Source: JAGXQV01 sp964527565 (GTDB lineage: Bacteria; Pseudomonadota; Gammaproteobacteria; Burkholderiales; Sulfuricellaceae). From it: a stretch of DNA of 24,507 bases. Shown piece by piece: positions 15,314-23,723 of this stretch. The notes under the pieces are model-generated. The model worked only from the letters and a program-made list of their open reading frames with translations, was not told the origin of the DNA and ran no database searches. Within the stretch, counting starts at the first letter, position 1, and every line of letters begins with the position of its first letter. A program made the translations under genes and the position numbers. The stretch covers positions 1 through 24,507 of the forward strand of contig CAZGOY010000045.1 in the NCBI GenBank assembly GCA_964527565.1. Direction: 5' to 3'.

Positions 15314-15886
15314 TCAAAACAACTCGATGTCGTCGCCAACCGGCTTGTCCAGGGCCACATTTTCCCGGCATAGCGCCAAGGCCTCGGCGATGCTGGCGCC
15401 GTTCAGCATGGCATCGAACATGACGCGCTCGGATTCCATGGTGTATTTGGAGCGGATTTTCTGCTGGATGGCCACCCATTCGGCGGGCTGGAACAAGCGT
15501 CCTTTGTCCGAGATCAGGTCGGCCAGACTGTCGATGCTGCGGCATACGTGATCCATGCGCTGCACCAGACGGTCGTAGAACTGGAAGGCGACGATGGCTT
15601 GTTGCACGTGTTCGGTGACGAAAGCACTGTTGTATTCGATAATGTCGCGGGTGTCATGGCTGGCCGGGGTGTCCGGCAGATTACGCGCCGCATTGCCGAT
15701 AGCCTGCATCGAATCGAACATGGTGGTGAACGAACTGGTCAGCACCGAGACCGAATCGTTGCTGTCACGCATCGCCACCTCGATCTGTCCGATGGCCAGG
15801 CCGAGCATCAGGATGGTCTCGCGCACCTGGCTCCAGTCAAGATCGGGCGCGGCAGCGGTGGATTTGATTTTCAGTTTCTTGTCCAT
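15314..15886 (-). CDS. Uncharacterised protein with a CheZ-like active-site motif
   Basis: A 190-residue, mostly helical, soluble protein. I do not recognise a named family with certainty. Residues 101-111 read FQFYDRLVQRM, matching the DxxxQ arrangement (D105, Q109) of the CheZ phosphatase active site (FQDLTGQ in CheZ), in which Asp positions Mg2+ and Gln activates water to dephosphorylate CheY-P. It is followed by a conserved-looking stretch (PAEWVAIQQKIRSKYTMESE, 134-153) and ends with an acidic tail. An amphipathic helix rich in Ser/Asn/Met (about 20-70) could form a helical bundle. It is inserted between pheA (16 bases upstream of its start) and hisC, an unusual place for a chemotaxis-type protein. 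Function as a response-regulator phosphatase is inference. Confidence 0.8.
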   Translation of the reverse strand: MDKKLKIKSTAAAPDLDWSQVRETILMLGLAIGQIEVAMRDSNDSVSVLTSSFTTMFDSMQAIGNAARNLPDTPASHDTRDIIEYNSAFVTEHVQQAIVAFQFYDRLVQRMDHVCRSIDSLADLISDKGRLFQPAEWVAIQQKIRSKYTMESERVMFDAMLNGASIAEALALCRENVALDKPVGDDIELF

Positions 15887-15902
15887 GTTGTTGTTCCTGG
15901 GG

Positions 15903-16970
15903 TTATAGCACGGCTGCCGGATACGATCCCAGCACCTTGAGGAAGGCGGCGCGTTCCGACAGTTCCTGGAGTGCCTTGGCGATTTTCTCGTCTAGGCGGT
16001 GGCCGTCGATATCAACGTAGAACATGTATTCCCACAAGCCGGTGCGCGAGGGGCGCGATTCCAGCTTGCTCATGCTCACCTGGTTGTCGGCCAGCGGTGC
16101 GAGCAGGTCGAACATGGCGCCGGGCCGGTTCTTCGCGGACAGCACCAGCGAGGTCTTGTCCTTGCCGGAGGGGGCGGCATCATGGTTGCCGATGACCAGA
16201 AAACGCGTGGTGTTGTTGGGCTGGTCTTCGATATTCCTGGCCATTATGTCCAGGCCGTAAAGCTCGCCCGCCATTTCTCCGGCAATGGCTGCCGCCGTAG
16301 GGTCTTCCGCCGCCAGCCGGGCGGCCTCGCTGTTGCTCGCCACGGTGCGCCGTTCGATGCCGGGCAGATTCTGGTTCAGCCACTCATGGCATTGGGCAAA
16401 GGATTGGGTGTGGGAATAGACCCTGACGGGCTTGTCCGTTAAGCCGGACTTGCGCAACAGGAACTGGTGGACGCGCAGGTCCACTTCACCGCATACCTTG
16501 AGTGGCGAGGCCAGGAGCAGGTCGAGCGTGGTGCCGACCGCGCCGCCGGTGGAGTTTTCCACCGGCACGACGCCGTAATCGGTTATTCCGGCCTCAACCT
16601 GACGGAATACCTCGTCAATGGAGGGGCAGGCCTGGGTCAGCGCGGCATGACCGAAATGCTTGATGGCGGCTGCTTGCGAAAAAGAACCCAATGGGCCGAG
16701 AAATCCGATGGAAAGCGGTTTTTCCAGGGCCAGGCAGGCCGACATGATTTCACGGAATAGCCGTGCCACCGATTCATCCGCCAGCGGGCCGGGGTTGTTT
16801 TCCTTGACGCGGCGCAACACCTGGGCTTCGCGCTCCGCACGGTAGATCAACTGGCCGCCCTTGAGGGCGCCGATGGCCTGGGCATGGCTGGCGCGGGCGT
16901 TGACGAGCTTCAGTATTTCGCCGTCGATGGCGTCGATGGCGGCACGGTGTTGGGCGAGTTCGTCAGCCAT
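15903..16970 (-). CDS. pheA: Bifunctional chorismate mutase / prephenate dehydratase
   Basis: Converts chorismate to prephenate and then to phenylpyruvate for phenylalanine synthesis. From ATG 16970 the product is 355 residues: an AroQ-type chorismate mutase (about 1-90; HRAAIDAIDGEILKLVNARA), a prephenate dehydratase domain (about 90-270; IGFLGPLGSFS, VPVENSTGGAVGTTLD, NTTRFLVIG with the catalytic Thr-containing TTRF), and a C-terminal ACT domain with the ESRP motif (KLESRPSRTGLWEY), which binds phenylalanine for feedback inhibition. A TTG at 16982 would add 4 residues. It overlaps serC by 8 bases, consistent with translational coupling. Confidence 0.95.
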   Translation of the reverse strand: MADELAQHRAAIDAIDGEILKLVNARASHAQAIGALKGGQLIYRAEREAQVLRRVKENNPGPLADESVARLFREIMSACLALEKPLSIGFLGPLGSFSQAAAIKHFGHAALTQACPSIDEVFRQVEAGITDYGVVPVENSTGGAVGTTLDLLLASPLKVCGEVDLRVHQFLLRKSGLTDKPVRVYSHTQSFAQCHEWLNQNLPGIERRTVASNSEAARLAAEDPTAAAIAGEMAGELYGLDIMARNIEDQPNNTTRFLVIGNHDAAPSGKDKTSLVLSAKNRPGAMFDLLAPLADNQVSMSKLESRPSRTGLWEYMFYVDIDGHRLDEKIAKALQELSERAAFLKVLGSYPAAVL

Positions 16971-18045
16971 GTTGGCGCTCAAAATCCTGCATGAAATCCG
17001 TCAACACCTTCACGCTTTCAAGCGGTATGGCGTTGTAGATCGAGGCGCGCATGCCACCCACGGAACTATGGCCCTTGATTTGTACGATGCCGCGCTTTTT
17101 CGCTTCGCTGATGAAGATTTCATCCAGGCCTTGCCGGGTCAGGGTAAAGGGAATATTCATGCGCGAGCGGCAGGCAGACTCGACCGGGTTGCGGTAGAGC
17201 TGGCTGGCATCAATGGTCTGATACAACAGCGCCGCTTTTTCAATGTTGCATTTTTCGACGCCTGACAGTCCGCCTTGACGCTTTAGCCAGCGGAACACCA
17301 GTCCGGCGACATAGATGGCATAAGTTGGCGGGGTGTTGAGCATCGAAATATTTTCAGCCTGCACGGCGTAATCGAGCAGGGTCGGAAGGTTTCCCGGAGC
17401 ATGGCCGATCAGGTCGTCGCGCACGATGACCAGCGTGACGCCGGCAGGGCCGATGTTTTTCTGCGCCCCGGCGTAGATCAGGGCATAACGCGAAACGTCG
17501 ATGGGGCGCGACAGGATGTGCGAAGACATATCCGCCACCAGCGGTACGCAGTCCGGCAGGCTGGCGTCATCCTGCACCTCGACGCCGTGGATGGTCTCGT
17601 TGGTACACACGTGCAGATAGGCGGCGTTGGCATCGAGTTCGCATTCGCCGTCCTGGAACCAGCGCGTGAACTTATTGCTTTCAGTGGAACCGGCGAGCCG
17701 TGCCCGGCCGACTTTTTGCGCTTCCTTGAAGGCTTTTTTCGACCAGGCGCCGCTGACCAGATAATCGGCGGAACGTCCGCCAAGCAGGTTAAGCGGAATC
17801 TGGGCAAATTGCAGCGTGGCTCCGCCTTGCAGGAACAACACCTTGTAGTTGGCCGGGATGTCCATCAGCTCGCGCAGGTCGGCTTCGGCCTGGGCCAGGA
17901 TGCCCATGAATTCCTTGCCGCGATGGCTCATTTCCATCACCGACATGCCGCAGCCCTGCCAGTTGAGCAATTCGTCGCGCGCCTGCGCCAGCACCTCCTG
18001 CGGCAGCATGGCGGGACCAGCGCTGAAGTTGTGTATGCGTTCCAT
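16963..18045 (-). CDS. serC: Phosphoserine aminotransferase SerC
   Basis: PLP enzyme that makes 3-phosphoserine from 3-phosphohydroxypyruvate (and acts in pyridoxal phosphate synthesis). The 360 residues start HNFSAGPAMLP, typical for the family, with LQGGATLQFAQIPLNLL (72-88), WSKKAFKEA and the PLP lysine in YAGAQKNIGPAG (K196). The end KVLTDFMQDFERQHG is also standard. It lies 12 bases after gyrA and overlaps pheA by 8 bases, so it is likely cotranscribed with both. Confidence 0.96.
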   Translation of the reverse strand: MERIHNFSAGPAMLPQEVLAQARDELLNWQGCGMSVMEMSHRGKEFMGILAQAEADLRELMDIPANYKVLFLQGGATLQFAQIPLNLLGGRSADYLVSGAWSKKAFKEAQKVGRARLAGSTESNKFTRWFQDGECELDANAAYLHVCTNETIHGVEVQDDASLPDCVPLVADMSSHILSRPIDVSRYALIYAGAQKNIGPAGVTLVIVRDDLIGHAPGNLPTLLDYAVQAENISMLNTPPTYAIYVAGLVFRWLKRQGGLSGVEKCNIEKAALLYQTIDASQLYRNPVESACRSRMNIPFTLTRQGLDEIFISEAKKRGIVQIKGHSSVGGMRASIYNAIPLESVKVLTDFMQDFERQHG

Positions 18046-18057
18046 GGTCGTGGCTTT

Positions 18058-20637
18058 TCAGTCGGCGGTTTCGCTATCGATTTCGATTCCGGCTTCGTCG
18101 TTGTCAGCCTCGACGATGCGTTCCAGGCCGACCAGCTTGCCGCCTTCATCGACGTTGATGAGGGTGACGCCCTGGGTGGCACGCCCCATGATGCGGATTT
18201 CCCTGACGCGGGTACGGATCAGTACGCCGTCGTTGGTAATCAGCATGATTTCATCTTCCTCGTCCACCAGGGTGGCGGCGACCACCTTGCCGTTGCGGTC
18301 GCTGGTCTGGATCGCGATCATGCCCTGGGTGCCGCGCCCATGACGGGTGTATTCCTCGATCGGCGAGCGTTTGCCGAAACCGTTTTCGGTAGCGGTCAGC
18401 ACGGTCAGCTGTTCGTCGCCCGCCACCAGCATGGAAATCACCTTTTGCCCTTGCGCCAGGCGCATGCCAATCACCCCGCGCGAGACGCGGCCCATCGGGC
18501 GCACATCGTTTTCGTCGAAGCGCACGGCCTTGCCGCCGTCGGAAAACAGCATGACGTCATGCTGGCCATCGGTGACGGCTACGCCGATGAGGAAATCGCC
18601 CTCGTCGAGATTGACCGCGATGATGCCGCGGCGCGTGGGACGCGAGAAGTCCGAAAGCGGGGTCTTTTTGACGATGCCGTTGGAAGTCGCCATGAAAATG
18701 AAATGATTCTCGTCGAACTCCTTGACCGGCAGGATGGCGTTGATCTTTTCGCCTTCTTCCAGTTGCAGTACGTTGACGATCGGCTTGCCACGCGCGCCGC
18801 GGCTGCCTTGCGGCACTTCGTAAACCTTGATCCAGTAAACCCGGCCCCGGTTGGAGAAGCACAGGATGTAGTCGTGGGTGTTGGCGACAAAGAGCTTTTC
18901 GATGAAATCGTCTTCCTTGGTCGCAGTTGCCTGCTTGCCGCGCCCGCCGCGCTTCTGGGCGCGGTAGTCTTCCAGCGGCTGGGATTTGATGTAGCCGGTA
19001 TGCGATAGCGTGACCACCACGTCCTGCGGTGCAATCAGGTCTTCCAGGCTCAGATCCTGCGCGTTGGCGACGATTTCACTGCGGCGCTTGTCACCGAATT
19101 GCAGCTTGATGGCAGCCAGTTCCGTGGCGATGATTTCGGTAACGCGTGCCGGTTTGGCGAGAATGTCCAGCAGGTCGGCGATTTTCTCCATCACTTCCCG
19201 GTATTCCGTGACGATTTTGTCCTGTTCCAGCCCGGTGAGGCGTTGCAGGCGCAATTCCAGAATGGCCTGTGCCTGTGTCTCCGAGAGCCGGTAGCCTTGC
19301 GCCTGCAAGCCGAATTCCGGCGCCAGCCCCAAGGGCCGCGAGGCGTCGGCGGCGGTGCGCTTGAGCATCTCTTCCACCAGCGGCGAACGCCATTGGCGCC
19401 CCATCAGCCCTTCCCTGGCAACCGCCGGAGTGGGTGCAGCCTTGATGAGCGCGATCACTTCGTCGACATTGGAGAGCGCGACCGCCAATCCTTCCAGGAT
19501 ATGGCCGCGGTCCCGCGCCTTTTTGAGTTCGAATACCGTGCGCCGTGTGACCACTTCGCGGCGGTGACGCAGGAAAGCGTCGAGCATCTGCTTGAGATTG
19601 AGCAGGCGCGGCTGGCCATCGACCAGCGCCACCATGTTCATGCCAAAGGTATCCTGCAACTGGGTCAGCTTGTACAGGTTGTTGAGGATGACTTCGGGGT
19701 TTTCGCCACGCTTGAGTTCGATCACCATGCGCATGCCGGATTTGTCCGATTCGTCGCGCAGCTCGGAAATGCCCTCAAGACGCTTTTCGCGCACCAGTTC
19801 GGCGATTTTTTCCAGCAAGTGTTTCTTGTTGACCTGATAGGGCAATTCGTCAACGATGATGGCCTGCCGGGTGCCGTTCTTGTCGATGTCCTCGAAATGT
19901 GCGCGGGCACGCATGACCACTCGTCCGCGCCCGGTGCGGTAGCCTTCCTTGACGCCGACCGTGCCGTAAATGATGGCGGCGGTGGGGAAGTCCGGCGCTG
20001 GAACGATCTCGATCAGTTCTTCGATGCCGGTATCCGGCTCAGCCAGCAGTTTCTGGCAGGCATCAATGACTTCATTGAGATTATGCGGCGGAATGTTGGT
20101 CGCCATGCCCACGGCGATGCCGGAACTGCCGTTGACCAACAGGTTGGGCAGGCGCGACGGCAGGATCAGCGGTTCGTGCTCGGAGCCATCGTAGTTGGGG
20201 CCGAAATCGACGGTTTCCTTGTCGATGTCCGCCAGCAATTCGTGAGCAATGCGCGACATGCGGATTTCGGTATAACGCATCGCAGCGGCATTGTCGCCGT
20301 CAACCGAGCCGAAGTTTCCCTGACCATCGACCAGCGGGTAGCGCAGGCTGAAATCCTGCGCCATGCGCACGATGGTGTCATAGACTGCGGTGTCGCCGTG
20401 CGGGTGGTATTTACCGATGACGTCGCCGACGATACGCGCCGATTTTTTGTAGGCCTTGTTCCAGTCGTTGGACAGTTCGTGCATGGCAAACAGCACGCGC
20501 CGGTGTACCGGCTTCAGCCCGTCACGCACATCCGGCAAGGCGCGCCCGACGATCACGCTCATGGCGTAATCGAGATAGGAGCGGCGCATTTCTTCTTCGA
20601 GGCTGACGGGGAGGGTTTCTTTGGCGAATTGGTCCAT
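18058..20637 (-). CDS. gyrA: DNA gyrase subunit A
   Basis: Subunit of the type II topoisomerase that introduces negative supercoils. The 859-residue length fits. The catalytic tyrosine is Y122 (AAAMRYTEIRMS). The quinolone-resistance region reads HPHGDTAVYDTIV, with Thr at 83 and Asp at 87 in E. coli numbering. The C-terminal DNA-wrapping domain carries the GyrA box as QKRGGRGK in YRAQKRGGRGKQ, followed by repeated blades (VANTHDYILCFSNRGRVYWI, VATSNGIVKKT as seen in MATSNGIVKKT, LITNDGVLIRT). The acidic tail (ADNDEAGIEIDSETAD) is normal. The start ATG 20637 is followed by the conserved MDQFAKETLPVSLEEEMRRS. It leads the co-directional amino-acid gene series. Confidence 0.98.
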   Translation of the reverse strand: MDQFAKETLPVSLEEEMRRSYLDYAMSVIVGRALPDVRDGLKPVHRRVLFAMHELSNDWNKAYKKSARIVGDVIGKYHPHGDTAVYDTIVRMAQDFSLRYPLVDGQGNFGSVDGDNAAAMRYTEIRMSRIAHELLADIDKETVDFGPNYDGSEHEPLILPSRLPNLLVNGSSGIAVGMATNIPPHNLNEVIDACQKLLAEPDTGIEELIEIVPAPDFPTAAIIYGTVGVKEGYRTGRGRVVMRARAHFEDIDKNGTRQAIIVDELPYQVNKKHLLEKIAELVREKRLEGISELRDESDKSGMRMVIELKRGENPEVILNNLYKLTQLQDTFGMNMVALVDGQPRLLNLKQMLDAFLRHRREVVTRRTVFELKKARDRGHILEGLAVALSNVDEVIALIKAAPTPAVAREGLMGRQWRSPLVEEMLKRTAADASRPLGLAPEFGLQAQGYRLSETQAQAILELRLQRLTGLEQDKIVTEYREVMEKIADLLDILAKPARVTEIIATELAAIKLQFGDKRRSEIVANAQDLSLEDLIAPQDVVVTLSHTGYIKSQPLEDYRAQKRGGRGKQATATKEDDFIEKLFVANTHDYILCFSNRGRVYWIKVYEVPQGSRGARGKPIVNVLQLEEGEKINAILPVKEFDENHFIFMATSNGIVKKTPLSDFSRPTRRGIIAVNLDEGDFLIGVAVTDGQHDVMLFSDGGKAVRFDENDVRPMGRVSRGVIGMRLAQGQKVISMLVAGDEQLTVLTATENGFGKRSPIEEYTRHGRGTQGMIAIQTSDRNGKVVAATLVDEEDEIMLITNDGVLIRTRVREIRIMGRATQGVTLINVDEGGKLVGLERIVEADNDEAGIEIDSETAD

Positions 20638-20671
20638 GTGTATGCGGAATTATTGAGGTTCAACCAGCCTG

Positions 20672-20700
20672 TTGGCGTTAGGCATACATAAAAACGCCAA
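20672..20700. promoter_or_regulatory. 8-bp inverted repeat in the gyrA leader
   Basis: TTGGCGTT (20672-20679) and AACGCCAA (20693-20700) are perfect reverse complements around a 13-base loop. On the gyrA strand the repeat lies just downstream of a candidate -10 (TAGAAT at 20705-20700) and 35 bases before the ATG, so it could be an operator or an RNA hairpin at the 5' end of the transcript. Confidence 0.45.
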
Positions 20701-20705
20701 TTCTA
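20700..20705 (-). promoter_or_regulatory. Candidate gyrA -10 element
   Basis: TAGAAT on the minus strand matches TATAAT at 5 of 6 positions, about 63 bases upstream of the gyrA ATG. No good -35 hexamer is found 16-18 bases further upstream, so the call is tentative. Confidence 0.35.
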
Positions 20706-20786
20706 ACATGCCGGCTTCGGCATAAGCCACACTCGTCTGAGCGGTTTTGTAATTCTTGATCTGCTTCCTTGACAAGCCGCGAAAAT

Positions 20787-20801
20787 CACATTTCAAATGT
20801 G
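20787..20801. promoter_or_regulatory. 15-bp palindrome, candidate operator
   Basis: CACATTT-C-AAATGTG is a perfect 7-bp inverted repeat with one central base, in the divergent gyrA/ompA spacer. It overlaps the candidate -35 region of the ompA-type gene. The factor is unknown. Confidence 0.5.
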
Positions 20802-20819
20802 TGGGGATTTGTGTAGAAT
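20792..20819 (+). promoter_or_regulatory. Candidate promoter of the OmpA-family gene
   Basis: TTCAAA (20792-20797) and TAGAAT (20814-20819) with a 16-base spacer; the -10 matches consensus at 5 of 6. A start near 20826 would give a leader of about 83 bases. A perfect TTGACA at 20769-20774 has only a weak -10 at proper distance (TCAAAT), so it is an alternative. Confidence 0.4.
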
Positions 20820-20908
20820 TAGGGCGTGAAGCTGGTTGAAATCACTTCGGTGCAATGTTGGTGGTTTCGCGCATCATTTTGTACGTAAAACACAATGGAG
20901 AAAAATAT

Positions 20909-21619
20909 ATGAAAATCACGCCTGCAAAAAATATTACGCTTGGCGTTGCCACCCTGGTTGCCGCATTGGGCATGGGTAGCGCCGTCGCACACCCCGTCGA
21001 GAAGGAAGGTTACCTGATCGATTCACGCAATGCGCTCGTCAAGAACAACTACGGTCAGTGCTGGCGCACCGGCTATTGGACGCCTGCCATGGCAATCGTC
21101 GAATGCGATCCCGATCTGGTGAAGAAGGAAGAACCGAAGAAGGCCGCACCTGTTGTCGCGCCCGCCCCGGCGCCGACACCTGCACCGGCACCGGTGGCTG
21201 GTCCGGACAAGCCTGCCGTGAAGGCCGATTTCAAGGCGGAAACGCTGTTTGATTTCGACAAGGCCGCAGTCAAGCCTGAAGGCCAGCAACTGCTGGACGA
21301 GAAGATCGTCGCCGGCATGAAGGCTCACCCCGAAGTTGAAGTGCTGCTGGTTACCGGCCATACCGACCGCATCGGTTCCGCCAAGTACAACCAGAAGCTC
21401 TCCGAGCGCCGCGCTAATGCAGTGAAGGCTTATCTGGTCAAGCAAGGTGTGGCTGCCGAGCGCATCCGTACCGTCGGCAAGGGTGAATCCGAGCCGAATC
21501 CCGATGCCAACACCAAGGCCGATTGCCGCAGGATGCCTGCCAAGAAGCTGAAAGCCTGTCTGCAACCGGATCGCCGCGTGACTGTCGAGCCGGAAGTCCA
21601 GGTTCCTGTGAAGAAATAA
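20909..21619 (+). CDS. OmpA-family outer-membrane/peptidoglycan-binding protein
   Basis: Start ATG 20909 has GGAG 8 bases upstream and gives a signal peptide (MKITPAKNITLGVATLVAAL through SAVA, cut before HPVE expected). The 236-residue product has a short N-terminal segment with CWRTGYWTPAMAIVECDPDL, typical of betaproteobacterial OmpA-like proteins, a Pro/Ala hinge (about 75-100) and a C-terminal OmpA domain: FDFDKAAVKPEGQQLLDE, VTGHTDRIGSAKYNQKLSE, RRANAVKAYL and QPDRRVTVE. The HTDRIGS and RRA residues contact diaminopimelate in the family. Two Cys in DCRRMPAKKLKAC probably form a disulphide. No eight-strand barrel is present. It is transcribed divergently from gyrA and closed by a strong terminator, so it is probably monocistronic and abundant. 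Confidence 0.93.
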   Translation: MKITPAKNITLGVATLVAALGMGSAVAHPVEKEGYLIDSRNALVKNNYGQCWRTGYWTPAMAIVECDPDLVKKEEPKKAAPVVAPAPAPTPAPAPVAGPDKPAVKADFKAETLFDFDKAAVKPEGQQLLDEKIVAGMKAHPEVEVLLVTGHTDRIGSAKYNQKLSERRANAVKAYLVKQGVAAERIRTVGKGESEPNPDANTKADCRRMPAKKLKACLQPDRRVTVEPEVQVPVKK

Positions 21620-21640
21620 TTCCCTTCACCGCAAAAATCA

Positions 21641-21666
21641 GCCCCGCCATTGTGCGGGGCTTTTTT
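21641..21666 (+). terminator. Rho-independent terminator after the OmpA-family gene
   Basis: GCCCCGC (21641-21647), loop CATTGT, GCGGGGC (21654-21660), then six T (21661-21666). It is a perfect 7-bp GC-rich stem, 21 bases after the stop codon. Confidence 0.95.
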
Positions 21667-21684
21667 GTGCGCTAAATTGCCGCA

Positions 21685-23019
21685 ATGACCCATTATCCCC
21701 CTCACATTATCGATACCCTGATTGACGCCCGCTGGATCGTTCCAGTCGAGCCGGAACGTCAGGTACTCTCGCATCACAGTCTGGCTATCGATGCGGGCCG
21801 CATCGTGGCGCTGCTGCCCAGTGCCGAGGCACATCTCAAGTACCCGGCGCGCCATCACCTCCGTTTGGAAGATCATGTCCTGATTCCAGGATTGGTCAAC
21901 CTGCATACCCACGCACCGATGAATTTGTTGCGTGGTCTGGCGGATGACTTGCCGTTGATGGAATGGCTCAACCACCACATCTGGCCGGTGGAAGGAAAGT
22001 TTGTTTCTCCGGATTTCGTGCGCGACGGCACCTTGCTGGCATGTGCGGAAATGTTGCGCAGCGGCATTACCTGCTTCAACGAAATGTACTTTTATCCGCG
22101 CGCCATCGCCCACGCGGTTTTGGCAGCCGGTATGCGCGCCGCCATTGGTATGATCGTGCTGGAATTCCCCACCAGTTATGCCACCGACGCCGACGATTAC
22201 CTCAGCAAGGGGTTGGAATTCCGCGATGAAATCATGGATGAGCCGCTGATTTCCACCAGCCTGGCTCCGCACGCACCCTACACGGTGAGTGACGCGACGT
22301 TTTCCGCAGTCCTCACCTATGCGGAACAACTCAACCTGAACATTCACCTGCATCTGCACGAAACCCACGATGAAATTGCGCAAAGTCTGACTGAGCATCA
22401 TCAGCGCCCGATACAGCGCCTCCATCATTTGGGGCTGCTCGGCCCCAATCTGATCGCGGTGCACGCGGTGCACCTCGACCCGGATGAGGTTGCTCTGCTG
22501 GCGGCACAAGGCTGCCACGTGGCGCATTGTCCGACTTCCAACATGAAGCTTGCAAACGGCGTTCCCCCGATTTCATCGCTGTGGCGGCAAGGCGTCAACA
22601 TCGGGCTGGGCAGCGATGGCGCAGCCAGCAACAACCGTCTCGACCTGTTCAGTGAAATGCGTCTGGCGGCATTGCTGGCGAAAGGAATCAACAACGATGC
22701 ACGGGTGTTGCCTGCCCATCAGGTGCTGCAAATGGCGACGCTCAATGGCGCCCGCGCCCTTGGCCTGGATGGGGAAATCGGCTCGCTGCTGCCTGGAAAA
22801 GCGGCGGATGTTGTCGCGCTCCGGCTGTCCGAACTGGAAACCGCACCGTGTTATGATGTGATTTCGCACTTGGCCTACGCTGCCGGGCGCGAGCACGTCA
22901 GCCATGTCTGGGTTAATGGTGAATTGCTGCTCGACGAGCGTCGCCTGACCCGTCTCGACCAGCGCGAACTGGTGGCCAAGGCCGCCTTCTGGCAAAAAAA
23001 AATCAGTCAAGGAAAGTGA
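21685..23019 (+). CDS. mtaD: Amidohydrolase, 5'-methylthioadenosine/S-adenosylhomocysteine deaminase type
   Basis: Zinc-dependent deaminase of the TRZ/ATZ amidohydrolase family; by family it deaminates methylthioadenosine or S-adenosylhomocysteine to inosine derivatives. The 444 residues show the metal site HTHAPMNLLRG (H74, H76), SLAPHAPYTVSD, HLHLHETHDE and GSDGAASNNRLDLF with the catalytic aspartate, as in MtaD. No good ribosome site precedes ATG 21685, and the gene begins only 18 bases after the T run of the previous terminator, so its promoter must overlap the end of the OmpA-family gene or depend on read-through. Its stop (TGA 23017-23019) overlaps the ubiG ATG by one base. Confidence 0.9.
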   Translation: MTHYPPHIIDTLIDARWIVPVEPERQVLSHHSLAIDAGRIVALLPSAEAHLKYPARHHLRLEDHVLIPGLVNLHTHAPMNLLRGLADDLPLMEWLNHHIWPVEGKFVSPDFVRDGTLLACAEMLRSGITCFNEMYFYPRAIAHAVLAAGMRAAIGMIVLEFPTSYATDADDYLSKGLEFRDEIMDEPLISTSLAPHAPYTVSDATFSAVLTYAEQLNLNIHLHLHETHDEIAQSLTEHHQRPIQRLHHLGLLGPNLIAVHAVHLDPDEVALLAAQGCHVAHCPTSNMKLANGVPPISSLWRQGVNIGLGSDGAASNNRLDLFSEMRLAALLAKGINNDARVLPAHQVLQMATLNGARALGLDGEIGSLLPGKAADVVALRLSELETAPCYDVISHLAYAAGREHVSHVWVNGELLLDERRLTRLDQRELVAKAAFWQKKISQGK

Positions 23020-23723
23020 TGCAAGCTCTCAACGCCGACCAACAGGAATTGGACAAATTCAGCGAACTCGCCCACAAGTGGTGGGACCCCAACAGTGAAT
23101 TCAAACCGCTGCACGACATCAACCCCCTGCGCCTGGATTATGTCGATCAACATGCGGGGCTGGCAGGAAAAAGCGTGCTGGATGTCGGTTGCGGCGGCGG
23201 CATCCTGGCGGAGAGCATGGCGCAGCGCGGCGCGCAGGTGACCGGCATCGACCTCGGAGACAAGGCGCTCAAGGTGGCTAGGCTGCACTTGCTGGAAAGC
23301 GGCGCTCAAGTCGATTACCGTCTGATCGCCGTGGAAGATGTTGCCAGGGAGCAGCCCGGCCATTATGACATCGTTACCTGCATGGAAATGCTTGAGCACG
23401 TACCCGAACCCGCGAGCGTTGTGCGGGCCTGCGCCGCACTGGTCAAGCCGGGCGGCCAAGTGTTCTTCTCCACGCTCAACCGCAACGTCAAATCCTATCT
23501 GTACGCCATTGTGGGTGCCGAATATCTGCTCAAGCTCCTGCCGCAAGGTACGCATGACTATGAAAAATTTCTCAAGCCTTCCGAATTGAGCGGATATTGC
23601 CGTTCCGCCGGTCTGTCCGTGGAAGGCATCACCGGCATGAGCTACAACCCTTTTTCAAAGGCATATTCTCTCGGTGATGACGCCAGCGTCAACTACCTGA
23701 TTCGCTGTCGGCGCAATGGTTAA
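23019..23723 (+). CDS. ubiG: Ubiquinone biosynthesis O-methyltransferase UbiG
   Basis: SAM-dependent methyltransferase that carries out both O-methylation steps of ubiquinone synthesis. The 234 residues begin LNADQQELDKFSELAHKWWD, a clear UbiG opening, followed by the SAM-binding VLDVGCGGGILAES, TGIDLGDKALKVAR, and CMEMLEHVPEP; SYNPFSKAYSLGDDASVNY near the end is also a hallmark. The ATG at 23019 is chosen over a GTG at 23016 and has AAGGAAAG just upstream. It overlaps mtaD by 1 base and the next gene by 8 bases. Confidence 0.96.
   Translation: MQALNADQQELDKFSELAHKWWDPNSEFKPLHDINPLRLDYVDQHAGLAGKSVLDVGCGGGILAESMAQRGAQVTGIDLGDKALKVARLHLLESGAQVDYRLIAVEDVAREQPGHYDIVTCMEMLEHVPEPASVVRACAALVKPGGQVFFSTLNRNVKSYLYAIVGAEYLLKLLPQGTHDYEKFLKPSELSGYCRSAGLSVEGITGMSYNPFSKAYSLGDDASVNYLIRCRRNG

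Noticed and set aside
17401..20691. Two plus-strand open frames of over 500 codons opposite serC and gyrA
   Set aside because: They mirror the codon pattern of gyrA/serC in a GC-rich genome, are rich in His/Gln/Arg/Gly without any domain, and the opposite strand is unmistakably gyrA and serC.
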